A DNA stretch of 64,000 nucleotides from an uncultured Lachnospiraceae bacterium (GCA_959022495.1 CAUEYX010000006.1:1-64000); one strand, 5' to 3'. Positions 1 through 7,857 are shown, counted from the first letter of the stretch. Numbers and translations are program-made. The notes: generated by a model from the letters alone, not told the origin.

Positions 1-872
1 TAATCAAGATATGCCTTATATTTATCCTGTGCCGTCAGACAAGTATCGGTCAGATATCCTTTTTCGTTACTCCACTCTTTTAATCCACGATAATAGAACA
101 ATTTCAAATTATCGTCGATAATGAACGGGACAATATTATATTTTAGGCATTCTTTAAACATAACTAGTCGGCCAACTCGACCGTTACCGTCCTGGAACGG
201 GTGTATCTTTTCAAATTTTACATGGAAGTCCAGAATATCCTCGAAGACCTTTTTTTCTTTCCCATTGTATTCTGCCAGCAGGCTTTTCATCTCATCTGCA
301 ACATCTTCCGGCATTGCTGTCGGCATACCACCAACTTCATTTGGTCTTTTCTTATAATCTCCAACCGCAAACCATTCCAAGCGTGAATCACTGGTTCCGA
401 ATTTCAAAATCAAATGTAACTCTTTGATGAACTTCTCGGACAGTGTGGATTTTGCGTTATCAATAATCATATCAATACAGCGAAAATGGTTGGCTGTTTC
501 AATCACGTCATCCACATTCAATGTTTCATTTTCCACACCGATGGTATTTGTCTCAAAAATATATCTTGTCTGATCGTGAGTCAACCGGCTGCCTTCCATA
601 TGATTGGAATTATAGGTTAAATCAATCTGTGTCTTATGATAAATTCCACCGGAATATTTACTTTTCTTTTCTTCCTGAAGAATGGAAAGCAACGTTTTCG
701 GCTTATTCTCCTTCTGATTTGCTCGTAAAGGCTTGGTTGCATCTTCCGGTACATTCCAGGTCTTTCCGGTAAGAAACGCCCCCGGAACACGTCCATGCGC
801 ACAATAATTACGAACACTTCTCTCCGATATATCCCATTTTTTGGCTGTCTCTGCAACAGAAAGGTATCGCAT
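1..872 (-). CDS. Fic family protein with N-terminal HTH, class II autoinhibited (3' end outside window)
   Basis: Probable AMP transferase that modifies hydroxyl side chains of target proteins; the target is unknown. The frame begins at an ATG behind a GGAGGA site and is still open at the window edge after 290 residues, so the C-terminus is missing. Residues 1-48 form a DNA-binding-like helix-turn-helix (SVAETAKKWDISERSVRNYC). Residues 89-94 read SNHMEG, matching the [S/T]xxxE[G/N] inhibitory motif placed before the catalytic core, which defines class II Fic proteins. The catalytic loop HPFQDGNGRVGR is intact at residues 224-235. It follows the class III fic gene by 43 bases and is probably co-transcribed with it. 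The composition is more AT-rich than the housekeeping genes, which suggests acquisition by transfer. Family assignment is firm; the role, possibly toxin-like, is inferred. Confidence 0.9.
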   Translation of the reverse strand, partial: MRYLSVAETAKKWDISERSVRNYCAHGRVPGAFLTGKTWNVPEDATKPLRANQKENKPKTLLSILQEEKKSKYSGGIYHKTQIDLTYNSNHMEGSRLTHDQTRYIFETNTIGVENETLNVDDVIETANHFRCIDMIIDNAKSTLSEKFIKELHLILKFGTSDSRLEWFAVGDYKKRPNEVGGMPTAMPEDVADEMKSLLAEYNGKEKKVFEDILDFHVKFEKIHPFQDGNGRVGRLVMFKECLKYNIVPFIIDDNLKLFYYRGLKEWSNEKGYLTDTCLTAQDKYKAYLD

Positions 873-915
873 CTAATATCCTCCGCCTATTTCAATCTTA
901 TATCTTCCAGCTCGT

Positions 916-1518
916 TTACAGTTCCCTGGTTTTATATACATAGTAGCCTTCATAGTAATAGCTGTGGTCAATGCCCTTCATATAGATTTCTCTATCATTT
1001 ACATTGTCTGTAAGAGCATTTTTCAAAAGGAACTTAATTTCTATATCTTTAATCGGGCTGCGCTCCATGGCAAGCAAATAATCTTCCTTATCCACTTTAC
1101 TCCAGTCAACGACATATCCGATTTCTTTTTTCAGCATCAGATCCAGCCAGATTCTTGTACTTCTGCCGTTCCCTTCCCTGAATGGATGAGCCACATTCAT
1201 TTCTACATATTTTTCGACAATTTCATCAAATGTGGACTGAGGCATTTTGTCAATGCTCTGCAAAGCTGCATCCAGATACATCAATGGAACAAAACGGAAA
1301 TTTCCTTTTGAAATATTCACCTTTCGAAGCTCACCGGCAAAATCATATATTTTATCAAAAAGGTATTTATGAATCTTGGCAAGGCTTTCAAATGTTCCGG
1401 CTTCTAAACTTTCCAAATATCCACTTTCAAACATTTCAACCGCTTTCTGCTTGCTGATTTTTTCTTCTATTCTTGCTAATTCCGCTGAATCTATAATTCC
1501 CAGTTTGTTTTCAAGCAT
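916..1518 (-). CDS. Fic family protein, class III (NmFic-like)
   Basis: Single-domain Fic AMP transferase of 200 residues, the usual length of the NmFic group. The active-site loop HPFREGNGRSTR lies at residues 111-122, with the invariant His, acidic residue and two Arg. The C-terminal helix carries SYYYEG (residues 186-191), which fits the [S/T]xxxE[G/N] autoinhibitory motif; placement at the C-terminus defines class III, where inhibition is relieved when oligomers dissociate. Known relatives modify DNA gyrase and topoisomerase IV; whether this one does is inference. The start ATG follows GAGGTAA. Its own promoter at 1568-1590 resembles that of the upstream HTH gene, so the two are probably co-regulated. 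A second Fic gene of another class follows downstream. Confidence 0.92.
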   Translation of the reverse strand: MLENKLGIIDSAELARIEEKISKQKAVEMFESGYLESLEAGTFESLAKIHKYLFDKIYDFAGELRKVNISKGNFRFVPLMYLDAALQSIDKMPQSTFDEIVEKYVEMNVAHPFREGNGRSTRIWLDLMLKKEIGYVVDWSKVDKEDYLLAMERSPIKDIEIKFLLKNALTDNVNDREIYMKGIDHSYYYEGYYVYKTREL

Positions 1519-1567
1519 TACCTTACCTCACATTCACACCAAATAATCTGTTTTCATTCCTATACTA

Positions 1568-1590
1568 AGTATACCATATCATCGGCAATT
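1568..1590 (-). promoter_or_regulatory. Promoter/operator of the class III fic gene
   Basis: The minus strand has a TATACT -10 element (1568-1573) preceded by CCGATGATATGG. The 18 bases 1568-1585 match 1877-1894, the promoter of the small HTH gene, at 16 positions. The shared block covers the -10 element and the CCGAT half of the repeats found upstream of that gene, so one regulator probably controls both. No good -35 hexamer is visible at 17 bases. Confidence 0.55.
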
Positions 1591-1640
1591 TTGATACGTA
1601 AAATCGCTTTATCATTTTATTTTTTGCCGTTTCGGGACAA

Positions 1641-1672
1641 AATTTAAACGGAATGCTTCTTAAAACATTCCG
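1641..1672 (-). terminator. Weak intrinsic terminator after the HTH gene
   Basis: A 7-bp stem, CGGAATG at 1649-1655 with CATTCCG at 1666-1672, is followed on the minus strand by TTTAAATTTT. It lies between the HTH gene and the class III fic gene and would partly separate their transcription. The short stem and broken U-run make it a weak candidate. Confidence 0.45.
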
Positions 1673-1686
1673 CTTTACAACTATCA

Positions 1687-1851
1687 TTATCTCCTAAGCC
1701 TTTCCCCCTCTGGTTTCTTTGCACTTTCTGGTATTTTCCAACTACGTCCTTCGCGGGTAACGCCTGGTATCTTCCCTTCTGAACAAAGTATCCTTACTCT
1801 TCTATCTGAAATGCCCCATTTCTCTGCAGCCTGTTTTACGGTCATGTACAT
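1687..1851 (-). CDS. Small stand-alone helix-turn-helix protein
   Basis: A 54-residue protein that is essentially one excisionase/MerR-like winged HTH. The core TVKQAAEKWGISDRRVRILC and the later GRSWKIPESAKKP align with the N-terminal domain of the class II Fic protein in this module (SVAETAKKWDISERSV and GKTWNVPEDATKP). I place the start at the ATG at 1851, seven bases after GAGGTG. A longer frame from a TTG at 1875 is rejected because that codon lies only a few bases downstream of the -10 box. Probable DNA-binding regulator of the Fic module, perhaps autoregulatory through the repeats in its promoter. That function is inferred; the fold assignment is good. Confidence 0.75.
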   Translation of the reverse strand: MYMTVKQAAEKWGISDRRVRILCSEGKIPGVTREGRSWKIPESAKKPEGERLRR

Positions 1852-1876
1852 AAATCTACACCTCGTTTTAGGCAAT

Positions 1877-1942
1877 AGTATACCTTATTATCGGAACAAT
1901 ACCAACGCCATCGGAATAATATTTTCATTTATCGGAACAATA
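1877..1942 (-). promoter_or_regulatory. Promoter with three direct operator-like repeats upstream of the HTH gene
   Basis: On the minus strand, -35 TTGGTA (1900-1905), a 17-base spacer and -10 TATACT (1877-1882) form a good housekeeping promoter. The 12-base unit ATCGGAAYAATA (plus-strand reading) occurs at 1890-1901, 1910-1921 and 1931-1942. The spacings of 20 and 21 bases equal two helical turns, so bound proteins would stack on one DNA face. The first copy lies in the promoter spacer, as expected for a repressor site. Confidence 0.7.
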
Positions 1943-1945
1943 CAT

Positions 1946-1981
1946 AATTCCGAAAGATACTGTTTTCCATCTCCCGGAATT
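1946..1981 (-). terminator. Hairpin after malY, possible terminator
   Basis: A 13-bp stem (1946-1958 with 1969-1981, two G-U pairs on the minus strand) and a 10-base loop follow the malY stop codon. There is no clear U-tract on the minus strand, so it may be a processing or weak termination site. It also explains the inverted TTCCGA next to the third operator repeat. Confidence 0.4.
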
Positions 1982-2002
1982 CTATTTTACACTAACAGAC
2001 TC

Positions 2003-3217
2003 TCATCCCTCAAACACATACTCCCTCAGCCGTTCAAACGCCTCCTCAATCCTCGACCTTGGCGACGCCAGGTTCATCCGTATATGACAGGGGCCGCCAA
2101 AGGCTCTTCCATCCTGCCAGCCAACACCCACTTTCCATCCGGCTCTGAGCACATCATCAATTGACGTTCCCGACTTCCAGCAGTATGCTGTACAGTCCAG
2201 AAAGATCATATAGGTTCCCTGGGGAGATGCCACATCCACACCTTCAAAATGGTTTCTGATAAAGTTTACGGCATATTGAGCATTCCCTTCCAGCACGGTC
2301 CGAAGTTCTTTCAGCCACTCATCTCCCTCCGGCTGATACGCGCCGATCAGCGCGTGCATGGAGAGTACATTCATCTCGTTATAGTGGGTCGCGCTTCCAT
2401 AGCTGCAGATCCGGTCCCGTAGATAGCGGCTGTAGATGATGTGGAAGCTTCCGATCAGGCCTGCGAGATTGAATGTCTTGCTGGGCGCGTAGGCTGCCAC
2501 AACATGCTCTTTTGCCCATTCATTGGTCATCTGTGTCGGAATGTGGCGATGGCCTGCGAATGTCAGGTCCGCCCAGATCTCATCACTGATCACATAGCAG
2601 TCATTTGCCTGATAGACCTCCATCGCTTTTTCCAGCTCCCATCGCTCCCAGACACGGCCCGTCGGATTATGAGGGGAACAGAAGATGGCAAGGTGGATGT
2701 GATTCTCCTTTAACTTCCTGTCCATATCTTCATAATCCATCCGCCAGATCCCTCGGTCGTCCTTTTGCAGCGGACTGCATACAGATATACGTCCCAGCCC
2801 TTCAATGTCCTGTCGGAATCCGAGATAGAACGGACTGTGAATGAGAATCCGATCCCCGGGGGCAGAGAGCACCTGGACTGCGCTTGTGACAAATCCGTGA
2901 ACACCGTTCTCATAACCGATGTGTTCCTCCTTCAGCCCGGTTACACCGAAATGCTGTTCCTGCCACTTGATAATGGAATCATAATATTCCCGGGACGGCC
3001 GGAAATAACCGAACGCGGGATGCCGCAATCTCTCCATTACAGCTTCCGTGACAGATGGACAGGTTGGGAAATTCATGTCAGCCACCCACATGGGGATAAA
3101 ATCAAATCCATCCTGGGGCTTGTCCGGCTCGCTTCCCCATACCTTCTCTCCTATGCTGTCTATGGCGAGGGCATCCCTCCCTCTGCGGTCCATGATCGAT
3201 GTAAAATCATACTTCAT
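2003..3217 (-). CDS. MalY/PatB-type PLP-dependent cystathionine beta-lyase/aminotransferase
   Basis: Fold type I pyridoxal-phosphate enzyme of 404 residues, the usual size for the MalY/PatB group. Family markers are the N-terminal FIPMWVADMNFPTCPSV, SPHNPTGRVW, the aspartate segment VISDEIWADL and the Schiff-base lysine in YAPSKTFNLAGL. Members cleave cystathionine or other cysteine conjugates to thiol, pyruvate and ammonia; some act mainly as aminotransferases or regulators, and sequence alone does not decide the substrate. The start ATG follows GAGGTAAAATAAG. It begins one base after the stop of the NifX-SlyD fusion gene, so the two form a tight operon, which may link sulfur metabolism with metal or cofactor handling. 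Confidence 0.9.
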   Translation of the reverse strand: MKYDFTSIMDRRGRDALAIDSIGEKVWGSEPDKPQDGFDFIPMWVADMNFPTCPSVTEAVMERLRHPAFGYFRPSREYYDSIIKWQEQHFGVTGLKEEHIGYENGVHGFVTSAVQVLSAPGDRILIHSPFYLGFRQDIEGLGRISVCSPLQKDDRGIWRMDYEDMDRKLKENHIHLAIFCSPHNPTGRVWERWELEKAMEVYQANDCYVISDEIWADLTFAGHRHIPTQMTNEWAKEHVVAAYAPSKTFNLAGLIGSFHIIYSRYLRDRICSYGSATHYNEMNVLSMHALIGAYQPEGDEWLKELRTVLEGNAQYAVNFIRNHFEGVDVASPQGTYMIFLDCTAYCWKSGTSIDDVLRAGWKVGVGWQDGRAFGGPCHIRMNLASPRSRIEEAFERLREYVFEG

Positions 3218-3218
3218 C

Positions 3219-4106
3219 TTATTTTACCTCAACCAGCTCAATCCGGAAGTTCAGCTCTTTTCCCGCCATTTCGTGGTTTGCGTCAAATGTAATCGTACTC
3301 TCATCTTTGGCTGTAACTTTCACCGGGAATGGCTGACCGTACTGATTGGACAGATACACCTGCTGTCCTGCCTCCAGTTCCTCCGCACCGGGGAGCTGGG
3401 CGATCTCAACTGTAAAGACCGCGCTTGGATCAGGCATGCCGTAAGCTTCTTCCGGCATCAGATGGATGTCCACCACCTGCCCGACCTCCATATCAGCTAC
3501 TGCCGCGTCAAATCCTCTGATCATCTGACCCGCGCCGCAGATAAATTCCAGCGGCTCCCCGCGGTCATAGGAAGAATCAAACTGTGTCCCGTCATTAAAG
3601 GTGCCTTTGTAATGGGTACGGCATGTTTTCCCCACATTGCGCCCGCTCAGCGTCGGCTGCGACTGCGAACCGCAGCCGCCCCCGCAGCTGCTCCCACATC
3701 CGTCTGATCCGCAGGAGTGACCCTCCTCATGGTTCCCCGCTCCGTGATCCCCGCAGCTGTGCCCTTCTTCATGGTGGTGATGGTCACAGTTTGCGCCGGT
3801 GGATACCAGCTCTCCTCTCAAGTACGCTTCCACTGCCTGATCCGCGCTGCCTTCCGCGCCGGCGATCAGCTCTACACCTGCGTCGGCAAGCGCCTGCTGA
3901 GCTCCACCGCCGATGCCGCCGCAGATCAGTACATCCACAGACTGATCTGCCAGCAATCCGGCGAGTGCTCCATGCCCGACGCCGTTGGAACCGATCACTT
4001 CACTGGAGATTACCTTCTGATCCTCAATCTCATACACCTTGAAGAACTCGGTCCTTCCAAAATGCTGCCAAATGTTGCCATTATCGTAAGTTACCGCAAT
4101 TTTCAT
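3219..4106 (-). CDS. NifX-like domain fused through a His/Cys-rich linker to a SlyD-type FKBP isomerase
   Basis: A three-part protein of 295 residues. Residues 1 to about 105 resemble the NifB/NifX/NafY dinitrogenase-cofactor domain (MKIAVTYDNGNIWQHFGRTE, later ICGGIGGGAQQAL), which binds iron-sulfur or iron-molybdenum precursors. Residues 107-150 are a metal-binding linker with CDHHHHEEGHSCGDHG and repeated EEGHSCG and CGSSCGGGCG. From about 155 to the end is a SlyD-like FKBP peptidyl-prolyl isomerase with an insert-in-flap domain (THYKGTFNDGTQFDSS, FICGAGQMIRGFDAA, MPEEAYGMPDP). In classical SlyD the metal-binding stretch is a C-terminal tail; here it links the two domains. A cytosolic metallochaperone and folding helper is a reasonable inference. 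Start ATG after CAGGAG; first gene of the operon with malY. Confidence 0.88.
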   Translation of the reverse strand: MKIAVTYDNGNIWQHFGRTEFFKVYEIEDQKVISSEVIGSNGVGHGALAGLLADQSVDVLICGGIGGGAQQALADAGVELIAGAEGSADQAVEAYLRGELVSTGANCDHHHHEEGHSCGDHGAGNHEEGHSCGSDGCGSSCGGGCGSQSQPTLSGRNVGKTCRTHYKGTFNDGTQFDSSYDRGEPLEFICGAGQMIRGFDAAVADMEVGQVVDIHLMPEEAYGMPDPSAVFTVEIAQLPGAEELEAGQQVYLSNQYGQPFPVKVTAKDESTITFDANHEMAGKELNFRIELVEVK

Positions 4107-4148
4107 TTTTCTAACTCTCCTGTTTCCTAATTTATTTCTCCACCAATC

Positions 4149-4176
4149 ATTATCCCCTTCCGGTGGATAATGTCAA
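4149..4176 (-). promoter_or_regulatory. Promoter of the NifX-SlyD/malY operon with an internal inverted repeat
   Basis: On the minus strand, -35 TTGACA (4171-4176) and -10 GATAAT (4149-4154) are 16 bases apart. The spacer is bounded by a perfect 7-bp inverted repeat, ATTATCC at 4149-4155 and GGATAAT at 4165-4171, which overlaps both hexamers and would suit a repressor. Confidence 0.6.
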
Positions 4177-4291
4177 TACATATTCCAGATTCTTTTCATT
4201 CTGTTTCACATGCCAAATTACAGCTGCTCACCCAAACCCTCCACTTCAATGACGGTTGAATTTCCCTGTACAGATCCTGTTTTTCCATTTA

Positions 4292-4320
4292 TTGACAAAC
4301 AAAAATACTGCTGATAATAT
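4292..4320 (+). promoter_or_regulatory. Sigma-A promoter of the alcohol/aldehyde dehydrogenase operon
   Basis: TTGACA (4292-4297), a 17-base spacer and TAATAT (4315-4320) lie upstream of the alcohol dehydrogenase start at 4391. The leader of about 65 bases contains a small hairpin (CGCAG/CTGCG) and the ribosome binding site GGAAAGGA. Confidence 0.8.
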
Positions 4321-4390
4321 TTTCTGGGAAACAAGTAAATTGATATAATAAGAAACGCAGTATTTCTGCGCTGGAAAGGATCTGTTCACC

Positions 4391-5659
4391 ATGAACCCTC
4401 TGAAAAAAGTGTACTGCAGGACCTTTCAGGCAGGTCTAAAGCTTGCCCTTCCGTTCCTGCCTTATCGAAAACCGAAAATTCTCGGCAGTGTGAAAGCTCT
4501 GCCTGAGATCATTCAAAAGAAAAAATGCACCAAAGTCCTGCTGATCACTGATGCAGGCATCCGAAAGCTGGGACTGACCCGCCGTCTGGAAAAGGCGCTT
4601 GACGCAGCGGGGATATCCTGCTCTATCTATGACAAAACCGCAGTCAATCCTACCACAGACAATGTAAACGAGGCGGTGGACCTTTACTTAAAGAGTGGCT
4701 GCGACTGCATCATTGGTTTTGGAGGCGGTTCCAGCATGGACTGTGCCAAGGCAGTGGGCGCACGCATTGCCAAACCAAAGCAGCCGCTGGCAAAAATGAA
4801 GGGAATTCTAAAAGTACGTAAAAGGCTTCCACTTCTGATGGCCGTTCCTACTACCGCAGGTACCGGAAGTGAAACGACATTGGCGGCAGTCATCACGGAC
4901 TCCCAGACACGATATAAATATGCCATCAACGATTTCCCCTTGATCCCCAGGTATGCCGTCCTGGACCCCAAGGTCACTCTAAGCCTGCCGCCGTTTCTCA
5001 CCGCCACTACCGGAATGGATGCCCTGACACACGCGGTGGAGGCTTACATCGGCGATTCGACCACTTATGGAACACGCAAAGATGCACTTCTGGCAGTAAA
5101 ATTAATTTTTGAAAATATTGACGCGGCTTACGAGGACGGCAGTAACGTGGAAGCCCGCCGCAATATGCTTCACGCGTCCTTCTATGCCGGATGCGCCTTT
5201 ACCAAATCTTACGTGGGATACGTCCACGCCATCGCCCATTCCCTGGGCGGGGAATATAATGTGCCCCACGGCCTTGCCAACGCAGTAATCCTGCCCATGA
5301 TCCTGGAAGCCTACGGCGAAAAGATCCATAAAAAGCTGGCCCGCCTGGCCGCTGCCGCGGGACTTGCTGATGAGGATACGCCCTATGGCGAAGCTGCGGG
5401 ACGGTTCATACAGGCTGTCAAGGATATGAAGAAACGCTTCGCGATCGGCAGCCATATCCCGGAGATCCGTGAAACTGATATACCGAAGCTGGCACATTAT
5501 GCGGATAAAGAAGCAAATCCTCTCTATCCTGTACCTGTTCTGATGAATGCGGCAGAACTGGAACCATTCTATTACATGCTGATGAAACAAAACGAGGAAC
5601 CATCTGAAGAAACTTCGATTGAGAAAGGGGACAGTGAAAATGACGGAACAAGAAATTAA
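4391..5659 (+). CDS. Iron-containing (group III) alcohol dehydrogenase
   Basis: NAD(P)H-dependent dehydrogenase of the Fe-ADH family that interconverts aldehydes and alcohols in the cytosol. It has the nucleotide motif GFGGGSSMDCAKAVG, the family stretch PTTAGTGSETT, and metal-ligand histidines in ALTHAVEAYI, HAIAHSLGG and NVPHGLANAV. At 422 residues it is slightly longer than average because of a charged C-terminal tail (EEPSEETSIEKGDSE). The ATG follows GGAAAGGA. Its last 20 bases overlap the aldehyde dehydrogenase gene, so the pair is translationally coupled and probably works on one pathway, aldehyde to alcohol in one direction and aldehyde to acid in the other. The exact substrate is not visible. 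Confidence 0.93.
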   Translation: MNPLKKVYCRTFQAGLKLALPFLPYRKPKILGSVKALPEIIQKKKCTKVLLITDAGIRKLGLTRRLEKALDAAGISCSIYDKTAVNPTTDNVNEAVDLYLKSGCDCIIGFGGGSSMDCAKAVGARIAKPKQPLAKMKGILKVRKRLPLLMAVPTTAGTGSETTLAAVITDSQTRYKYAINDFPLIPRYAVLDPKVTLSLPPFLTATTGMDALTHAVEAYIGDSTTYGTRKDALLAVKLIFENIDAAYEDGSNVEARRNMLHASFYAGCAFTKSYVGYVHAIAHSLGGEYNVPHGLANAVILPMILEAYGEKIHKKLARLAAAAGLADEDTPYGEAAGRFIQAVKDMKKRFAIGSHIPEIRETDIPKLAHYADKEANPLYPVPVLMNAAELEPFYYMLMKQNEEPSEETSIEKGDSENDGTRN

Positions 5660-7019
5660 AAATCTTACTGCCGGGCAGCGGGCCTATTTCCAGACCGGCG
5701 CCACACTCCCGGTCAGTGTGCGGGTCTCTGCACTTAAACGGCTTTACAGCGCTGTTTCCGCTCACGAGAAAGAGATCCACGAGGCACTGAAAAGGGACCT
5801 GGGCAAAAGCGGCTTTGAGAGCTATATGTGCGAGACGGGCATGGTCTTGGAAGAGCTCAGCTACATGATAAAGCATACCCCGCATTTTGCCAGAGAACAG
5901 AAGGTCCGCACACCGCTGGCCCAGTTTCATTCCCGCAGCTATAAGAAACCGGCGCCTTATGGCGTAACACTGATCATGAGCCCCTGGAATTATCCATTCA
6001 TGCTGACGCTCTCGCCTCTGGCCGATGCGCTGGCAGCAGGGAACACCGCCGTGGTAAAGCCGAGCGCCTATTCCCCTCACACCAGCGAGGTGATTCTCCA
6101 GATCCTGACTCAGTGTTTTGACCCGCAATATGTGGCTGTAGTAACAGGCGGACGGGCAGAGAATACCTGCCTTTTGCGGGAGCGTTTTGACTATATCTTC
6201 TTCACAGGAAGCCAGGCTGTGGGAAAAGAAGTCATGCGAGACGCTGCCGAGCATCTGACTCCCGTCACGCTGGAGCTGGGCGGGAAGAGCCCCTGTATTG
6301 TAGACCGGACCGCGGATATCAAGCTTGCCGCCAGGCGGATCGTCTTTGGCAAATACTTAAACTGCGGGCAGACCTGTGTGGCGCCGGACTATATTTACTG
6401 CCACCGTTCGGTCAAAGACCAGCTGATAAAAGAGGTCCGGGAACAGATCCAGAAACAGTACGGAATGAAACCACTTCTTAATACAGATTACGGAAGAATC
6501 ATCAATGAGAAACATTTCGGCCGCATCCTCGGGCTGATCGACAGAAAGAAAGTTGTCCATGGCGGAGGATTTGATTCCGAGACACTGCGCATCGAACCCA
6601 CAGTCCTGGACAATGTAACGTTCTCCGACGCGGTCATGCAGGAAGAGATCTTTGGTCCGATTATGCCAATCCTGGTATTTGACAGCCTGGATGAAGTGAT
6701 CCACAGAATCAATTCCATGCCTCATCCACTGGCCCTTTATCTTTTTACTTCCGACAAGACCACTGCCAAACAAGTAACCGAACGCTGCGGCTTTGGAGGC
6801 GGCTGCATCAATGACACTATCATTCACCTTGCCACTTCAGAGATGGGATTCGGCGGATTCGGAGAAAGCGGCATGGGAGCCTACCACGGAAAGACCGGCT
6901 TTGACACCTTTACCCATTACAAGAGTATTGTAGACAAAAAGACGTGGCTGGATCTGCCTATGCGTTATCAGCCATATCAGAAACGGAATGGAAAACTGAT
7001 CCGGTTTTTCCTGAAATAA
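5640..7019 (+). CDS. NAD(P)-dependent aldehyde dehydrogenase (class 3-like)
   Basis: Oxidises aldehydes to acids through a thiohemiacetal. Visible signatures are MSPWNYPFML, the nucleotide loop FFTGSQAVGKEVM, the glutamate motif LELGGKSPCIV and the catalytic cysteine in NCGQTCVAPDY. The C-terminal FGGFGESGMGAYHGKTGFDTF is typical of the short, roughly 460-residue class 3/fatty aldehyde group that lacks long N-terminal extensions. I take the ATG at 5640, which follows AAAGGGG, rather than the in-frame TTG at 5619; this gives 459 residues and a 20-base overlap with the upstream alcohol dehydrogenase. A strong inverted repeat follows the stop codon. Confidence 0.93.
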   Translation: MTEQEIKNLTAGQRAYFQTGATLPVSVRVSALKRLYSAVSAHEKEIHEALKRDLGKSGFESYMCETGMVLEELSYMIKHTPHFAREQKVRTPLAQFHSRSYKKPAPYGVTLIMSPWNYPFMLTLSPLADALAAGNTAVVKPSAYSPHTSEVILQILTQCFDPQYVAVVTGGRAENTCLLRERFDYIFFTGSQAVGKEVMRDAAEHLTPVTLELGGKSPCIVDRTADIKLAARRIVFGKYLNCGQTCVAPDYIYCHRSVKDQLIKEVREQIQKQYGMKPLLNTDYGRIINEKHFGRILGLIDRKKVVHGGGFDSETLRIEPTVLDNVTFSDAVMQEEIFGPIMPILVFDSLDEVIHRINSMPHPLALYLFTSDKTTAKQVTERCGFGGGCINDTIIHLATSEMGFGGFGESGMGAYHGKTGFDTFTHYKSIVDKKTWLDLPMRYQPYQKRNGKLIRFFLK

Positions 7020-7026
7020 ATAGACA

Positions 7027-7062
7027 AGGTAAACTGTGCCTGACAAACGGTACAGTTTACCT
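7027..7062. terminator. Bidirectional terminator between convergent genes
   Basis: A 14-bp inverted repeat with one mismatch (7027-7040 with 7049-7062, eight-base loop) sits just after the aldehyde dehydrogenase stop. On the minus strand it is followed by a T-rich stretch (TTGTCTATTTATTT); the plus-strand tail is weaker. Confidence 0.7.
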
Positions 7063-7116
7063 CAAATTTGCAGAAGAATATACGAAGTCTATCCCTCCAT
7101 CATATTCACAACCTCT

Positions 7117-7857
7117 TTACCGCAGGATTAGCGCCGGACGGAAATTGAGAAAATCCCCCGACACCAGCATATAATCAATTCCATGAAACATCCCCCGGAT
7201 GCTGTCGCCAAAACGGCTCTCCCCGTGGCAGTGGGAATAGACAACAGCGGAAACCTTGTACTCTTCCGCAATCTCCGTAAACGGCGATGTCTCTTCCAGT
7301 ATATTCGTAGGCGGATAATGTAAAAACATGATAAACTTCCGGTATCCCGCATCCGCCGCCTGGCGGAAAGATTCTTTAAGCCTGGCCATCTCTCTTGAAA
7401 CCAGCTTTTCTGCCTGCTCTTCCTTCCTTTCATCCCAGCCGGTGATATTCCCCCACCGATCCAGATAGAACGGACCTTCAAAGGTGTATCCTTTCGTCCC
7501 CACCAGTGCGTAGTCCTCGTATACGGCGAAATTATTCTGGAGGAAGAACAGTCTGCCCTTGTATTCTTCATTCAGCCGTTCTGTCTTCTTCGCGTCCCAG
7601 AACATATCGTGATTCCCCCGAAGCAGAATCTTCCGCCCCGGCAGCCGTTCAATAAAGGCAAGATCCTCCCTGCATTCAGGAAGTTTCCGTCCCCAGGAAT
7701 GATCACCGGTCAGCACCAGTGTATCCTCCGGCTTCACAAGTCGTTTCACGTATTTTTCGATCTTACGCTCGTGGTGCTTCCATACATTTCCGAAAATATC
7801 CATAGACTTATCAGCCTGAAAACTTAAGTGGAGATCGCCCAATGCGTATAGTGCCAT
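7117..7857 (-). CDS. Calcineurin-like metallophosphoesterase
   Basis: A 246-residue dinuclear-metal phosphoesterase. All signature motifs are present in order: YALGDLHLS at the N-terminus, LTGDHSWG, LLRGNHDMFW, FLHYPPT and YSHCHGES, providing the Asp, Asn and His metal ligands. The family hydrolyses phosphomonoesters, phosphodiesters or cyclic nucleotides; the substrate here cannot be read from sequence. Many clostridia encode a close relative as an uncharacterised protein. The ATG lies ten bases after AGAGG. It follows the DUF1810 gene by 24 bases, so the two are probably co-transcribed, although no functional link is evident. Confidence 0.9.
   Translation of the reverse strand: MALYALGDLHLSFQADKSMDIFGNVWKHHERKIEKYVKRLVKPEDTLVLTGDHSWGRKLPECREDLAFIERLPGRKILLRGNHDMFWDAKKTERLNEEYKGRLFFLQNNFAVYEDYALVGTKGYTFEGPFYLDRWGNITGWDERKEEQAEKLVSREMARLKESFRQAADAGYRKFIMFLHYPPTNILEETSPFTEIAEEYKVSAVVYSHCHGESRFGDSIRGMFHGIDYMLVSGDFLNFRPALILR

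Noticed and set aside
1932..1953. Palindrome TCGGAA-N10-TTCCGA beside the third operator repeat
   Set aside because: The right half belongs to the 13-bp hairpin after malY (1946-1981), so the symmetry is probably incidental.
3540..3800. Repeat-like plus-strand tract as a CRISPR or satellite
   Set aside because: It is the coding sequence of the His/Cys-rich linker and lacks regular repeat-spacer units.
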